A DNA stretch of 64,000 nt from Aldrovandia affinis (GCA_029706075.1 JAINUG010000176.1:744001-808000); one strand, 5' to 3'; positions 23,413 through 34,698 are shown, counted from the first letter of the stretch. The notes: generated from the letters alone by a model not told the origin. Made by a program: numbers and translations.

Positions 23413-23660
23413 AATATGACTGTCACACGCCGTGCGACACAACCCGGTTTGGAACAGAACAGCAGGAGACAGGGAATCGAGTTATCGGTCTGCGGAATGG
23501 ATTTTATTTTATTTTCTTCTCACACACGGAGAGGGAGAGCGAGATAACCCGCACGATACAAATGAACAAAATACTTGTCTTCCCTCCCCCTCGCGTTCCG
23601 GTTAAAAACAATACATCTAAATAACAAACTAAAATAACAAGTACCTTTCAGTGAAAACAC
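23413..23660 (-). mobile_element. LTR-like fossil fragment
   Basis: Begins TGTCACACGCC and is related along its length to 36967-37138 and, in opposite orientation, to 43500-43636. The shared features are a TTTATTTT run (a poly(A) signal on the minus strand) and a GGAGAGGGAGAGCG block. No protein region is present. Broken and old; family not determined. Confidence 0.35.
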
Positions 23661-23670
23661 TATAACAATG

Positions 23671-24026
23671 GGCCTCCCGCATGGTCTAGTGGTTTCAAAG
23701 TCCAACGATGGCCAAGGCGACCGGGGTTCAATTCGGCTCTGGCCGGGAGTGCCACCGGGGCAGCAATTGGCTGTCTGCCTCAGGGAGACGGGGGGGAAGC
23801 CGACAAGACGTTCGCTGTGCACAGGAGTGGCTCTGGGGTGCTGGAGTTACGGTCGACAGCATGACGAGTCCAGTCTCGGAGGAGACGTTGCTTCGCCCTT
23901 GTTACTAGTAGGGCTACGGCTATGGCAGCGAACTACTACGAGGGAGGGGATTGACCAGAGAATAGTGGGAGTAATTGACTACCAAATTGGGAGAAAAACA
24001 GGAGAAAATCTGAAATAAAAAAAAAT
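23671..24026 (+). mobile_element. tRNA-derived SINE, copy 2
   Basis: Same family as 8294-8670. The head GGCCTCCCGCATGGTCTAGT has an A box (ATGGTCTAGTGG) and GGGGTTCAATTC is a good B box. Both copies share CGGCTCTGGCCGGGAGTGCC, the CAATTGGCTGTC block, CTATGGCAGC and ATTGGGAGAAAAACAGGAGA before the A-rich tail. Flanking repeats around AACACTA are imperfect, so this copy looks older than copy 1. Confidence 0.8.
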
Positions 24027-26689
24027 TCAAACACAACACTACACTACAGACAAACAGACTTTTTGTCAGACAATTGCGACTTTTCAGTTTCGCTTTCACG
24101 TGCCGTTTCTCACCAGCTTTTAGCTTCAGTGTTTCAGGCACCTACTAAGAAAAACAGAGCCACTTTTAAGCACACAGGTATGATTAGTTAATTCTGCACA
24201 GGTGTGTGCTCTAGCTACCATGCCAGTAGGCGTGGCCCTTAATCACCCTGTAATCTACATGTAACCACCAGAAAGAGTGGAAACACCCGACTTTGTCAAT
24301 GAGGCTGCAAGGTTCCCACAAAAATCTGTGGCTGGCTAGATGTCAAAATAAAAGTGGCTAGTATTGAACTAGCTGGTGTTAGTCTACATATTATGTTATA
24401 TTGAGCTTGGGTAATCCATTGAATTTAGATACAAATGTCTTGTTTTGTATGTGTACTTTATTCTGTTGTCTGGTTATTTTATGTATGCTGATGTCAGTGC
24501 TTAATGTATGTTGTTGTGAATGAATGAATGATAATTAGAGATTATAATAAAAAATAGAGAATAATAACTAGATATTAATAATTAAAGAAATACAGCTTCA
24601 AGCAGCAATACAGTCCAATCAGACTTGAAGCAATGTATAGAATTGTATGCATGAATGGTGATGTGATGTTGGATGGTGCAAAATGAAGGAGAACACGTCT
24701 GTATACCAACAGCTATTTTTCTAGCTATATTAGACACTAGATATGACTATTTTACCACAAAAGGATGGTCTTATTATTTTTTTGTTCAATGGGTCATGCA
24801 TACGGGGCCACCATAAAACTACAGTAGCTGTGTACAAAATTGCGATCTAGAGGTTCATGGCAATATACAGTAATAACATGTGCAGGAGTAACATAAAGGT
24901 GAAAATAGTTTGGCTTGTCAATAGGCTACCCTTTACAATTTAGCTAGAAACTGATGAAGAACATCCAGACATTTGGATCTATGGTTCATTAGGATAATTT
25001 TTTAAACATAGCTCAAAATGTTTTTTTATGAGGGTTCCATGGAAATGTGATACAGGTGCATGCTATAAAATCTCATATAATTTTAACAAATTTCAAATTA
25101 ATAAGATTGTATAGTGTTATATGCAGTGTTTGTGTAAATACGTGTAAAAAGCTCAATTTGAGGGTTAAATGTTGTCACTATACCTGCCAAGTTAGAGTTT
25201 TTGTTACAGTATACGATCTAGTTTGACAATAATGATAATAATACCATCCCGGTTTAGCTGCATGGAACCTAAAAAATATCTTAAATTCTAGAGTGATGCA
25301 AATATATACAGGGAATTGCATTTAGTAAACAATTGTTTTTCTTGGGAGGGGCCCCAGGCCCCCTGCATAAAATGTACCTACCACTTTTGAAACTTAAACT
25401 ATGCCCCTCTCACGATAGTATATGATGTAACTAGCTAATTGTTGCTTTTTAAACAATTACTAATATCGTGGATGTGGCATTATCATTCCATTTATGTAGC
25501 TAGCTAATTTGTTTATTTTGAGGAAGCTAGCAGTCAGTTTAATGCATAATGAAATAATAATTGTAGCTATTAATTGCCATGTTTTAAATGGCATTTAATA
25601 TGTTTAGCTATAGCTACATCACTGGTCCCTGGCAACTGTAACAAAGCAGTTGAGAAGTCAGGGTTTCCCTCCCTCTTTAGCTGTTTGATCCAAGTCTCTG
25701 CATTGCTTTGCTTTTTGCTGAGGTTTAAAAAAGTTAACTATGCTTCTGTGGACATGGAGGTAGCTTGCTATGTTCATTTGTATGCATTCCACAGTTTTTG
25801 GCACACTCAAGTGTCTCTTCTGTCTCCTAAATGGATAGCTCTGCTCAGACACGCAGGATTTTTTTGTGCTTCATAAAAAATAATAATAATTAGCATCGAC
25901 TACAAAAATCTGAGTCGACTATGACCCTAATAGGGGCCACCCCTTTACAATATGTGTGTTTCATATAGTGGTACATTATGATGACTAAATTGTGTCAAGC
26001 ACTTGTAGGTGGGCGATAACACTGGATATCTGGCATGCCCCAGAACTTGATTAATGGAAATGCCAGGTGTCATGGAAATTAAAACTCAATAGGATCAGAG
26101 AGAATTTCTTTAAACAGTATTAAAGCTTTAATTACGAACAGCTGCACGGAGACCCGTGTCACACAGGACAGCGAATCTCCCACCTTTAAACTCAAATGCA
26201 ATATTTATAATAATCACAACGGAAAGGGAGGGAACAGCGACAAGAGGGAGGTAATGGGGCGTTAACCTACAGGTAATAGGAGCTTGCTCAGTGTGGTGAC
26301 AGGAGGTGTGAGGATCTAGACAACATCCTCAGAGTCTGATGGGTTGAGCATTGGTGTAACACGAGTCTGAATTCTGCAAGCAATTGAGAATGTGCAAAAA
26401 CTGCAGCTCTTGATGAATCTAATGTTGTGAAATTTTGGCAGATTAATTTTGAAATGTTGGCAGAGCAGGCTCTCTGTTATGCGCTGTGACAGCTCAGCAT
26501 GCCACTGTCTCAGTTTACCATCTGTTCCTATCTTATCCTGTTTTTGGCATCCCATTGTATCCTCTTCCACACAATTGCTGCTAATTCTTCAGCTGTCCGT
26601 GAACATGTAAACTCAAAATTACATTATTTTTTTGCAGTGAGGGCAGATGAACCATAAATGTAACAAAATGGCAAACTGTGTTCATGATA
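24027..26689. other. Intergenic desert
   Basis: AT-rich with no convincing exon. Short open frames lack codon bias or recognisable motifs. A stretch at about 26068-26325 has some LTR-like traits (see rejected items). A TCGACTA-type motif at 25895-25925 recalls one near 11884-11920. Nothing else is named. Confidence 0.45.
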
Positions 26690-26840
26690 TATATGCAATT
26701 TAGCAGACGCTTTTATCCAAAGCGACTTACAGTAGTGAGTGCATACATTTTTCAGTATACTGTATGTGGTCCCAGCGGGAATTTAACCCACAACCTAAGC
26801 GTTGCCGACGCCATGCTCTACCTACTGCGCCAAAGCTGGG
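26690..26840 (-). mobile_element. tRNA-derived SINE with L2-type tail
   Basis: On the minus strand the head reads TGGCGCAGTAGGTAGAGCAT (A box) and GGTTGTGGGTTAAATTCCC (B box), a clear tRNA likeness. A short body and the tail TAAGTCGCTTTGGATAAAAG with CGTCTGCTAAATTG follow. This layout matches salmonid HpaI/V-SINE type elements, which borrow the L2 3' end for mobilisation (family knowledge). Confidence 0.82.
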
Positions 26841-26929
26841 GAACAATAGTCTGTTAAGGGGGAGGAAGGGGGAAACGGGAAGGAAGAAAAGGGAGAAAAA
26901 GAGGGAAAAATTTGAAAAAGAAAAGAAAA

Positions 26930-27285
26930 TAGAAATGTCTGGCTCTTCTTTTCATTCTGTATGTGTTTACAAGTCATTATATATTATATTTTAAAGAATC
27001 CTTGAAACTGTGATCTGTACATGTATTTCAGAGGGGGAACTATGGGGGAACTATGATCACAAGGTCCTATGTTCAAATCCCACCTCAGAGTAGTGAAAAT
27101 ATAGGGAGAAGAAAAAGAAAAGTGGAAAGTCTGGCTCTTTTTTCATTCTGCATGTGTTTACAAGACATTATATATCATAATATTTTAAAGAATCCTTGAG
27201 ACTGTGATATGTACATGTATTTCAGAGGGGGGAACTATGATCACAAGGTCTCAGATTCAAATCCCACCTCAGCGTAGTGGAAATG
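26930..27285. repeat. Two-unit tandem duplication
   Basis: Units of about 170-185 bp at about 26934-27105 and 27119-27285 share GTCTGGCTCTT, ATGTGTTTACAAG, TTTTAAAGAATCCTTGA and ATGATCACAAGGTC with few differences. Part of the unit (TTTTAAAGAATCCTTGAGAC) occurs a third time at 28570, downstream of the small minus-strand gene. The ends contain TTCAAATCCCACCTCAG, which resembles a tRNA T-arm. Confidence 0.75.
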
Positions 27286-27374
27286 TTCCAACCTGCAATC
27301 TCAAAGTGATGTTGTGGTTGAATTAACCTAATTTGAGTGAAATTAACAATTTTATATTAAAATAATTATAATAA

Positions 27375-27736
27375 GGGCGGCACGGTGGTGCAGTGGATAG
27401 CACTGTCGCCTCACAGCAAGAAGGTCTCGGGTTCGAATCCAGGCCGGGGGCCTTTCTGTGTGGAGTTTGCATGTTCTCCCCGTGTCCGCGTGGGTTTCCT
27501 CCGGGTACTCCGGTTTCCTCCCACAGTCCAAAGACATGCACGTTAGCCTAATTGGAGAGTCTAAATTGCCCGTAGGTATGAGTGTGTGAGTGAATGGTGT
27601 GTGTGCCCTGTGATGGATTGGCGACCTGTCCAGGGTTTATTCCTGCCTCTCGCCCCTATGCATGCTGGGATAGGCTCCAGCCCCCCCACGACCCTGACCA
27701 GGAATAAGCGGTTTAGACAATGAGATGAGATGAGAT
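27375..27736 (+). mobile_element. DANA/Mermaid-like tRNA-derived SINE
   Basis: Starts GGGCGGCACGGTGGTGCAGT, with TAGCACTGTCGCCTCACAGC and a B box GGGTTCGAATCC. It continues through TGGAGTTTGCATGTTCTCCC and CCTGTGATGGATTGGCGACC to CCAGGAATAAGCGGTTTAGA and a GAGAT tail. This is the full set of blocks of a widespread fish SINE (DANA/Mermaid by recall). It looks essentially full length and fairly young. Confidence 0.88.
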
Positions 27737-27769
27737 CATTATAATATTCTCACAGTTTTTTCAGGATGT

Positions 27770-28304
27770 GTACCTATACACAAACCCTACACACCTGCCA
27801 GACCTCTCCGTTCTGCTACCTCAGGACGCCTAGCACCTCCCCCCCTCCGCACCTGCGCTTCCCGGTCACGTCTCCTGTCGGTTCTGGCTCCACGATGGTG
27901 GAATGACCTTCCTGTGGAAGTCAGAACAGCTGAGACCCTGGCCACCTTCAAGCGACGACTGAAGACTCACCTCTTCAGGGTGCACCTCTCCCCGTGGTCC
28001 GTTTTTTGTTAACTTAGGGACATAGTTGCTTAGTTTACACGTCTACTTGTTTATGTATTGTATTAGGCTTAGGCATTATTTCCTGCATTGAGTGCTTTAC
28101 TGCTACCTCTGAATTGTGGCTACAGATTTACCTACAGGGTCCTAGTTTAACTATGTGGTTGCTCCTAGCACCCAGGAATTGTACTTCCCACTAGGGTGGC
28201 TTTCAGCAAAACTGTTCTTGACTACGGTTAACACTTTGTTGTACGTCGCTCTGGATAAGAGCGTCTGCCAAATGCCTATAATGTAATGTAATGTAATGTT
28301 ATAC
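27770..28304 (+). mobile_element. L2-type LINE 3' fragment
   Basis: Encodes the end of the L2 ORF2: APRWWNDLPVEVRTAETLAT and FKRRLKTHLFR (about 27885-27985). The 3' UTR follows with GTCGCTCTGGATAAGAGCGT and the TAATG repeat tail. RT is absent, so the copy is strongly 5' truncated. Homologous to 63505-63935. Confidence 0.85.
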
Positions 28305-28614
28305 CAGTTATACTGTCGTATTACTGTATGTTTTTATTATTTAATGGCAAGCCGTATGATATATGACAAAATAAATCAAACAATCATAAACATAAAAACA
28401 TGTTTATTAAATACAAGTGAAGCAAAAACAAACATTATATTTACATATGTATATAATTAAAATTAAGACCACTGAGCGGTTTAAACATTTTTTTAAAGTT
28501 AATTTTTAATTAACACTTCAAAGTATGCTTAAAAAAAGTAATATGTCTTTACAAGACATAATACAGTATTTTAAAGAATCCTTGAGACTGTGATAGAACA
28601 CTTTATTTTCTTCT

Positions 28615-28626
28615 TTACAAACTATT
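28615..28626 (-). CDS. Small minus-strand gene, last coding exon (AAT AGT TTG TAA)
   Basis: Follows the acceptor GAACTTGTGTTTGCAG on the minus strand. It is in phase 0 with the exon at 28770-28919, adding Asn-Ser-Leu and stop. Ten bases later AATAAA (28602-28607) provides a poly(A) signal. Taken alone a 4-codon exon is weak. Support comes from the acceptor, phase, stop and poly(A) signal lying in sequence. Confidence 0.4.
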   Translation of the reverse strand, partial: NSL

Positions 28627-28689
28627 CTGCAAACACAAGTTCAATTGGTAATTAGCTGGCAGCCCATCTTTTTATGACACGTTTTAGGT

Positions 28690-28807
28690 GTGAGATGCAC
28701 TAGCATACTTTACCTTCCGGTAGAGGCCATACCACCTCTTTTGTCTGGGGATGCACTAGCATACTTTACCTTCCGGTAGAGATCATACCACCTCTTTTGT
28801 CTGGGGG
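28690..28807. repeat. 59-bp tandem duplication across a splice donor
   Basis: Two almost identical units carrying GATGCACTAGCATACTTTAC and CTTCCGGTAGAG, differing at GGCC versus GATC. The boundary covers the 3' end of the small gene's main exon and its donor, so the minus strand now has two equivalent GTAAAG donors 59 bp apart. Use of the distal one would change frame and C-terminus. Confidence 0.85.
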
Positions 28808-28919
28808 CTGGCCTGTTGCCGGCTTCAGTGGGCCAAACTCCAGAGGCAGCAAACTTCCTCAGCCGGGACATCCACTCATCATCCCCCATCGCCCAGTGCG
28901 GTTTCTCTTTGAAAGTCAT
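28770..28919 (-). CDS. Small minus-strand gene, main coding exon, product unknown
   Basis: A 150-nt exon from ATG (28917-28919, directly after a GTTGGTTGTAG acceptor) to a CGGAAG/GTAAAG donor. It encodes 50 residues beginning MTFKEKPHWAMGDDEWMSRL and ending RPAPRQKRWYDLYRK. The product is basic, rich in Trp (W9, W16, W29, W44) and has no signal peptide or membrane segment. An in-frame TAG directly precedes the ATG. With the next exon the product would be 53 residues. I do not recognise the family. It could be a young host gene, an exon of a spliced transposase, or a transposon leader. Exon quality (GC content, both splice sites, start at the boundary) is clearly above the surroundings. Confidence 0.5.
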
Positions 28920-29335
28920 CTACAACCAACAGCAAAATAATGCATCACACTACTGTATGTTATCTTCTTGGAAACAGGTCTCTCCTGGGGATATCATTGT
29001 AATATTATATAATAATTAATTTTATATATTTTAATATAAATTCATTCTAATTTGTCAAAAATAAGATTAGATGTCACAACTATTTTAGCTAGCTTAATGT
29101 ACGTTTGTGTGTTATATACTGTACCTAGTTTGGTATATACAGTATATGTAAAACAGATGTAGATGCTATGATATCAAAGCTTGTCGACCAACGGATTCCG
29201 TTAGCTCAATCACGATCGAGCGTACTCTTTGCATCTTTGCATCATGCATGTACAGTTAACGTACACTGACAGAACACATACTGTAAATGATCTATATAAC
29301 GCAACTTATATAGTTACATTTAGCATGCAGCTTAC

Positions 29336-29415
29336 CTTGCAAAGTTGTAGTAACAGGTGCCGTTAGGATCGAGCGGCCGTAACTAACTAAGGTGGATCCT
29401 CCTTCAGCCACCTTG
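29336..29415 (-). other. Small minus-strand gene, putative leader exon
   Basis: On the minus strand the sequence ACTACAACTTTGCAAG/GTAAGC forms a near-consensus donor at 29335/29336, about 415 bp upstream of the ATG exon. The 5' boundary is unknown and set here just downstream of the CCAAT array. There is no ATG in a good context, so the exon would be 5' UTR. Confidence 0.4.
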
Positions 29416-29417
29416 CC

Positions 29418-29545
29418 ACTGTGATTGGCCTGGTCCATTTTTGCAAAGCTATGCCATTGGCTGGTCCATTTTTATGAAGCTATGCCATTGGGCCGGTCCA
29501 TTTTTGTGAAGCCGTGCCATTGGACCGTCCATTTTGTGAAGCGAT
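29418..29545 (-). promoter_or_regulatory. Phased CCAAT-box array, 31-32 bp minisatellite
   Basis: Four copies of a roughly 32-bp unit (GGTCCATTTTTGTGAAGC type) each hold ATTGG, i.e. CCAAT on the minus strand, at 29424, 29456, 29487 and 29519. The spacing is 32, 31 and 32 bp, almost exactly three helical turns, so all would face one side of the DNA. CCAAT boxes are NF-Y sites (known). The array stands 10-90 bp upstream of the putative leader exon and there is no TATA box. Confidence 0.55.
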
Positions 29546-29890
29546 ATGATTTGTCTATGAAAATGGAGCAAAACAGACTTTCGTGATATAGGTAGTGCCA
29601 CACAGAACCAGTTTTAGACAGAGTTTAGACAGTGAGTTAAGTAATTTTACCAATATATACATATATTTCTATACCACAGCTTGGATGGGCGGTTTGCCGT
29701 GTGTATATATCGTGGATATATTCTTGCTTCAAAAACAAGTTCCATATTCATTTGCACAAACACAAACTGCATAAAGAAGGATCAATATTATTTAATCACC
29801 AGAATCGCCGGTCTTCTTATTTGTAAGATCAGGATTCCAAATTCAAATTCATGACATGGTAGCTCATCTGCAGTCATGTCAAGTTACATA
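29546..29890. other. Intergenic, nothing recognised
   Basis: AT-rich; no element end or exon signal is visible before the Tc1 end at 29891. Confidence 0.4.
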
Positions 29891-30019
29891 CAGTCATGGC
29901 TGAAAATATTGGCACGCTTATTTTAAGGAATGCACCATTTTTTCCAGAAAGATTAAAACATCTTTTGGTATCGACATATGTATTTTTTTTTTTGTAATCA
30001 GTATTTTTTATTCGTTTTT

Positions 30020-30485
30020 AGCATTGTTGTTATGTCCCTTTACTTTGTATTAGCACTACTTCGTGTTTCCTTTTGGATTTGCGTGCTGCTGTGTTTCCTT
30101 GATTTATCACCTTTAGGTGGAGATGACGTCACTGCCCTGCTGGGACCTGCTTGAGGACGCACATGCTTTCCAGGGGAACCCTCCAAGCAACGTGGCGTCA
30201 GAAGATGCGGCTGGACATCGCTTGGCTACGTCACTGAGGAGACTTTTAAAAAGATGCGGGGCAATATATAGTGGTTGCCACCTGAATGCCATCAGTTTCA
30301 AAACAGCTTGGTGATTGCGTTACTCTGATTTACCGCCTAGTTGCTCATTAATAAATATTGCTATTCGTAATACAATTTTGGGAACTCCGAGGAGAAGACC
30401 TCTCCTATCATCTTCGAGGGTCTGGAACCGCCAGCTGGCTGCCCGGTGAGACCTTGCAACCTGTTTTTGTCTTTTAAAGGACTTT
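30020..30485 (+). mobile_element. LTR-like fossil with promoter and poly(A) motifs
   Basis: A perfect CRE palindrome TGACGTCA (30124-30131), a second CRE-like TACGTCA (30227) and AATATATA (30263) are followed 80 bp later by AATAAA (30350). The tight promoter-then-poly(A) order is what an LTR shows. The ends are not defined and no internal protein region belongs to it, so it would be a solo LTR or a fragment. Confidence 0.4.
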
Positions 30486-33400
30486 CATATTATAAATTAA
30501 ATGTATGTCTCCCCAAGGATGTATAGTAGAGGGCTATGTGGTAACTTCAGCCCACTAATGGTTTCTATTGTAAACCAAGGTGGAGCATGTTCAGGGGGCA
30601 AGGACCACTGGGCCAGGTGTCTTAAGCAAAAGGCATAGTGGTACAAAAGCAGGTTGGGTATTCCGAATCCGCCCTGGTCCACCAGTCTCTGTCATTTCTA
30701 GGGCGCTTGCCATTCCATAAAAATATATTGCATAGTTTGTTAAACTGGTGAAAATACTTTAAAGGAAAGTTTACCGGCAAGGCCTGCAGAATATAATTAC
30801 ATTTTGGGACCAGTGTAATTTTGAATACATTTGCTTTACCCCAGAGAGAGAGAAAGAGGGGAGACCACCTATCGATATCTCATTTAAAGCGGTCCAAAAG
30901 GTTCTAAATTAATTTTAGTTAGGTCAGACAACAGGGGTGGAAATAAAATACCCAAATACTTTATACCCTTTGCTGGCTAATTAATGCAACCTGCCTGAAT
31001 GAGGGCCCTGGGGCAATAAGAGGTAAGGGGAAGAGCCTCACACTTAGACCAGTTGATCTTGTAGCTTGAAAACTTTGAGAACGAGTCAATAGTAGAGAGG
31101 AGAGATGGGACTGATTTTGCTTGGTCAGAAACATACAAAAGAATGTCGTCCACATAGAGCATCAACTTGTGCCTGGACGGCCCAATCTGGATGCCAGGGA
31201 AGTTAGGGTCTAGGCGGATGGCCACAGTGAGTGGCTCTAAGGCCAGAGCAAAGAGGAGAGGGGATAACGGGCATCCCTGCCTGGTGCCCCGCACCAGCCG
31301 AAAATAAGGTGAAATAGTGCCATTGGTGAACACCGCAGCTTTAGGTTCCTTATACAGCAAACCAATCAATTTAATGAATGCTCTGTCAAATCCAAATGAC
31401 TCCAGGGTGAGAAGCAAGCACTGCCACTCGGCTCTGTTGAAAGCCTTTTCGGCATCAAGGGACAGGGGTGAACTCTCATCGCGTACAGACGATGATGTTA
31501 AGAAAGCACTTAACGGCAGAATAACGATGGCGGATGAATCTGACCTGGTCTGGGTGGATTACAGAGGAAATCATTTTGTTCAATCTGTTGGCTAAGATTT
31601 TAGCCAGTATTTTAATGTCACAATTAATTAGAGATATGGGTCTATAGCTTTTACAGTCACATGCATCCTTTTCTTTCTTTAGGATTAGCGAAATGAGAGC
31701 TTGATATAAGGTTGGGGGGAGGGAGGGACTCCATTTTCCAGGGAGTCAGAATACATATTCAATATCAAGGGAGCCAACTCTGCAGCATAGAGCTTGTAAA
31801 ACTCAGCTATAAAGCCATCAGGGAGTCTTACCCGATGGCAAATTATGAATTGTATCTATAACTTCGTCCTCCGTTATAGGGGCTTCTAGTATATCATTTT
31901 GCTCCCTTGATAGAGTAGGTAAATGTACTTTATTTAAAAATATTTTAGTTTTTCTAGATATATATATTTTTTCACACTCTCCTTTTTTCTTATAGGAAGC
32001 ATACTGGATTATGTAGCCCCTGGTGAAAGCTTTTAGGGCCTCCCATGCTACCCCTGAAGAAGGAGCAGAGGGAAGGTTAATGTTTTGTCGATTTTAATTT
32101 GGGTTCCTAATTGTTCTTTAAAAGCCGCGTCCAACAGTAGACTGGAATTGAGCCTCCATCTGCGTGATTTACTAGTTTCCGAAAAAGGAACTACACAGAG
32201 AGTCACCGAGGCATGATCAGACACTACTATATTGCCAATTGTGCAGGAAAGTGATGAAGAAATTAAAGACTTAAAGGAAATTAAAGGAAAAAATCTATTC
32301 TCGTGAAAATATTATGAGGGGGAGAATAGAATGTGTAGTCACGGGTTACTGGATTTGAAGTCGCCAAATGTCCACTAGTCCCAATGCCTTACTACTTGAC
32401 CTTCGGGGACGAGTAGTAGGAGGTTTGCTGCAATCCAGTATTGGGTCGACAACCTGGTTAAGGTCACCACCCAGTATGACTGGATAATCACCCATAGTGC
32501 CAAGTCTATGTTCCAAGTCTCCAAAGAATGCTGTGTCATCTATATTAGGTGTGTACACGTTTGCTAATATCATCCTCCGTCCCTGTAACTCAGCCAAGAT
32601 CATAATAATTTGCCCATTACTGTCCCGACACTGATGCATTTAAATGGCAAATATTTGCTAACTAGAATTATAACCCCTCTGCTCTTGCCGGAGCGCGGCG
32701 AGGCATACACATGTCCCACCCAATCCCTGCACAGTTTTTGCAACTCCACATCGGATATGTGGCTTTCCTGAATAAAGACAATACCTGGTCTTTTCTGCTT
32801 GATCAACAACATTTTTTTTTCTTTTAGTTACCTAGTTCAATCCCCCTGCCTTCCTATCAGGTTGCATTGTTCATGTAGAAGTTATGTTGTAGCCAGCACA
32901 TCTCTCCCATAAGTAAAAAGGAAAATAAAAACACCCCCAAGAAACCAAAAAAACAACAAGCAAACAAAAAAACCCTGAAAAATGTAATAACAAGGGAGGA
33001 AAGAAAAGGCATGGAAAAAAATTAAAAATTAAAAATTAAAACAAAAAATATATATAAAGGTCCCACCAAAAAACTGGTTGGTGGACGGTGAACAGTTAAC
33101 TGCAGTCCGTGAATCGCAAACTAACAGCAGTCTAAAAGGCAGCACTACCGCAGATTACAAAATTAAGCATGTTATCAACATAACATAAACGATTCAACTG
33201 GCTCTCTAAAAAGCCAAACCGCTTTTGTATATTCCCATGAGGGAGAGAGGATGTAGTAGGCCCAGTAGCCCAATAAACCAAACCAAAAATGTTCAATTGT
33301 AGCTGTGTAGAGTTAACAAAACCTGGTGTATAGCAAGCTGCACCCCATACCTTACGAACAACAACTCGACTGCCTGAAAGATTTATACATTAAGCATGCA

Positions 33401-34235
33401 AATTAAATACTCGGTAATTAAAAGTAAACATCGTAGGGCAACTTACATGATAACATCCAGTGCAGACTAACCTGGCAAAAGTAAACACAGAGTTTCGTGT
33501 CAGTCCTGCTAGTTGACCGGACAGCGTTGAAGTTCCGGAATCCATCTGTTGTTCAAGGAATTGTCCTCCCCGAAGTCTGTAGCAGAGAAAAAAGGCAACC
33601 CAGCGCGGTTAGCTTACAGAGATTTTATGAACTGTAATGCTCTCTTAGGGTTGTCAAATCGTTGCTTGGCTCCACCAGTGGTAAACCACAACACAGCTGG
33701 GTAGCTCAGACCAAACTCAATCTTGCGCTCATGTAACAGCTTCTTGCACTCTGAGAATGACTGTCGCAGGTTCTGCGTGCCCTTGGAGTAATCTTGGTAG
33801 ATACTGATCTTACGCTCTTTCCATCGTACATCTCTAATTCCTCTCGCCGTGTTCTGTACACTTTCCTTTCATTTAATTCGAAATCTCATGATGAACACCC
33901 TATCAGGCCCTCTTCAAGCCGAAGAAGCGCAAATTATTGCGCCGTGATTGGTTTTCCATCTCATCCAGCCCTCGAAGGAGTGATTCCACCTTGGCCGTGG
34001 TCGCTGCAGGATTAGCTTTCGCCTCTGCTGCTGCATCCTCCAGAAAGCCGACCAAGAGAGATGACCATGTACCTCAGAAATTTTGCCCTCGATTGAAGCT
34101 GTGGCGCTTGTACTCTGTGCTTTCAGCAGCTCCATCGCCATCTTGAGGAATTTCTGGAGACTTTGGCTGGTCTGATGTCATCTGTGACCTTCATGCTTTT
34201 GTCCCACTTTTTGTTGGTCGGCCATGGCGGTGTTG
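30486..34235 (-). mobile_element. Tx1/L1-type LINE with ORF1 and ORF2, decayed
   Basis: Minus strand. ORF1 begins near 34225 with MADQQKVGQK and ends near 33620 with SYPAVLWFTTGGAKQRFDNP, the C-terminal domain of L1-like ORF1 proteins (RNA-binding chaperone). ORF2 carries the APE endonuclease (IVFIQESHISDVELQKLCRD, MILANVYTPN, VILGGDLNQV; 32350-32810). The RT reads FGFDRAFIKLIGLLY, GTRQGCPLSPLLFALALEPL and LMLYVDDILLYV (31000-31420). Later residues include GGFGIPNLLLYHYA (30600-30680). The 3' end, including the expected last part of ORF2, is cut at about 30486 next to the LTR-like block. Many frame breaks are present, so it is one of the older LINEs here. Confidence 0.8.
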
Positions 34236-34371
34236 TTTTTGGGTATAGTAAAACAATGAACTTAGTCAAAAACGTATATTGTGATTATATTGTGATTTTA
34301 CTAAATAAATGCGGTGGTGCTTGGAACTTCCCTCTCAATTCTTGGTCACGTCACATGACATGGTCCGACAT

Positions 34372-34500
34372 ACACTACTCAAAAGTTTTAGGACATCCCC
34401 ATTTTCTAGTTTTTACTGAAATTTAAGCAGTCCAAGTCCAGTGAATAACCTGAAATGGTACAAAGGTAATCAGGAGATTACCAAACCATTTTGGAGCGCA
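34372..34500 (+). mobile_element. Left end of a long-TIR Tc1-like element
   Basis: CACTACTCAAAAGTTTTAGG next to TA, then CCAGTGAATAACCTGAAATG and GTACAAAGGTAA. This is the same 100-bp terminal repeat as at 36164, 47408 and 55861. No matching right end is seen nearby, so only a fragment remains. Confidence 0.65.
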
Positions 34501-34698
34501 ATGCTCAACTCAGTGTCAGAAAGCTGTGTCTCCGTTGAAGGTCATGGGTCGTCCAGCAGGACAATGAACACACTTCAAAAAGCACCCAGGAATGGTTCAA
34601 AACAAAACGCTGGACTGTTCTGAAGTAGCCAGCAATGAGTCCATTGAATCCCATTGAACACCTGTGGAGAGATCTGACAGCAGTTGGGAGAAGGCACC

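Noticed and set aside
26068-26325. Possible LTR in minus orientation starting TGTCATGG
   Set aside because: Has a T-rich TTTAATT run and GC-richer body, but no matching far end or target duplication was found, and no second copy in the window.
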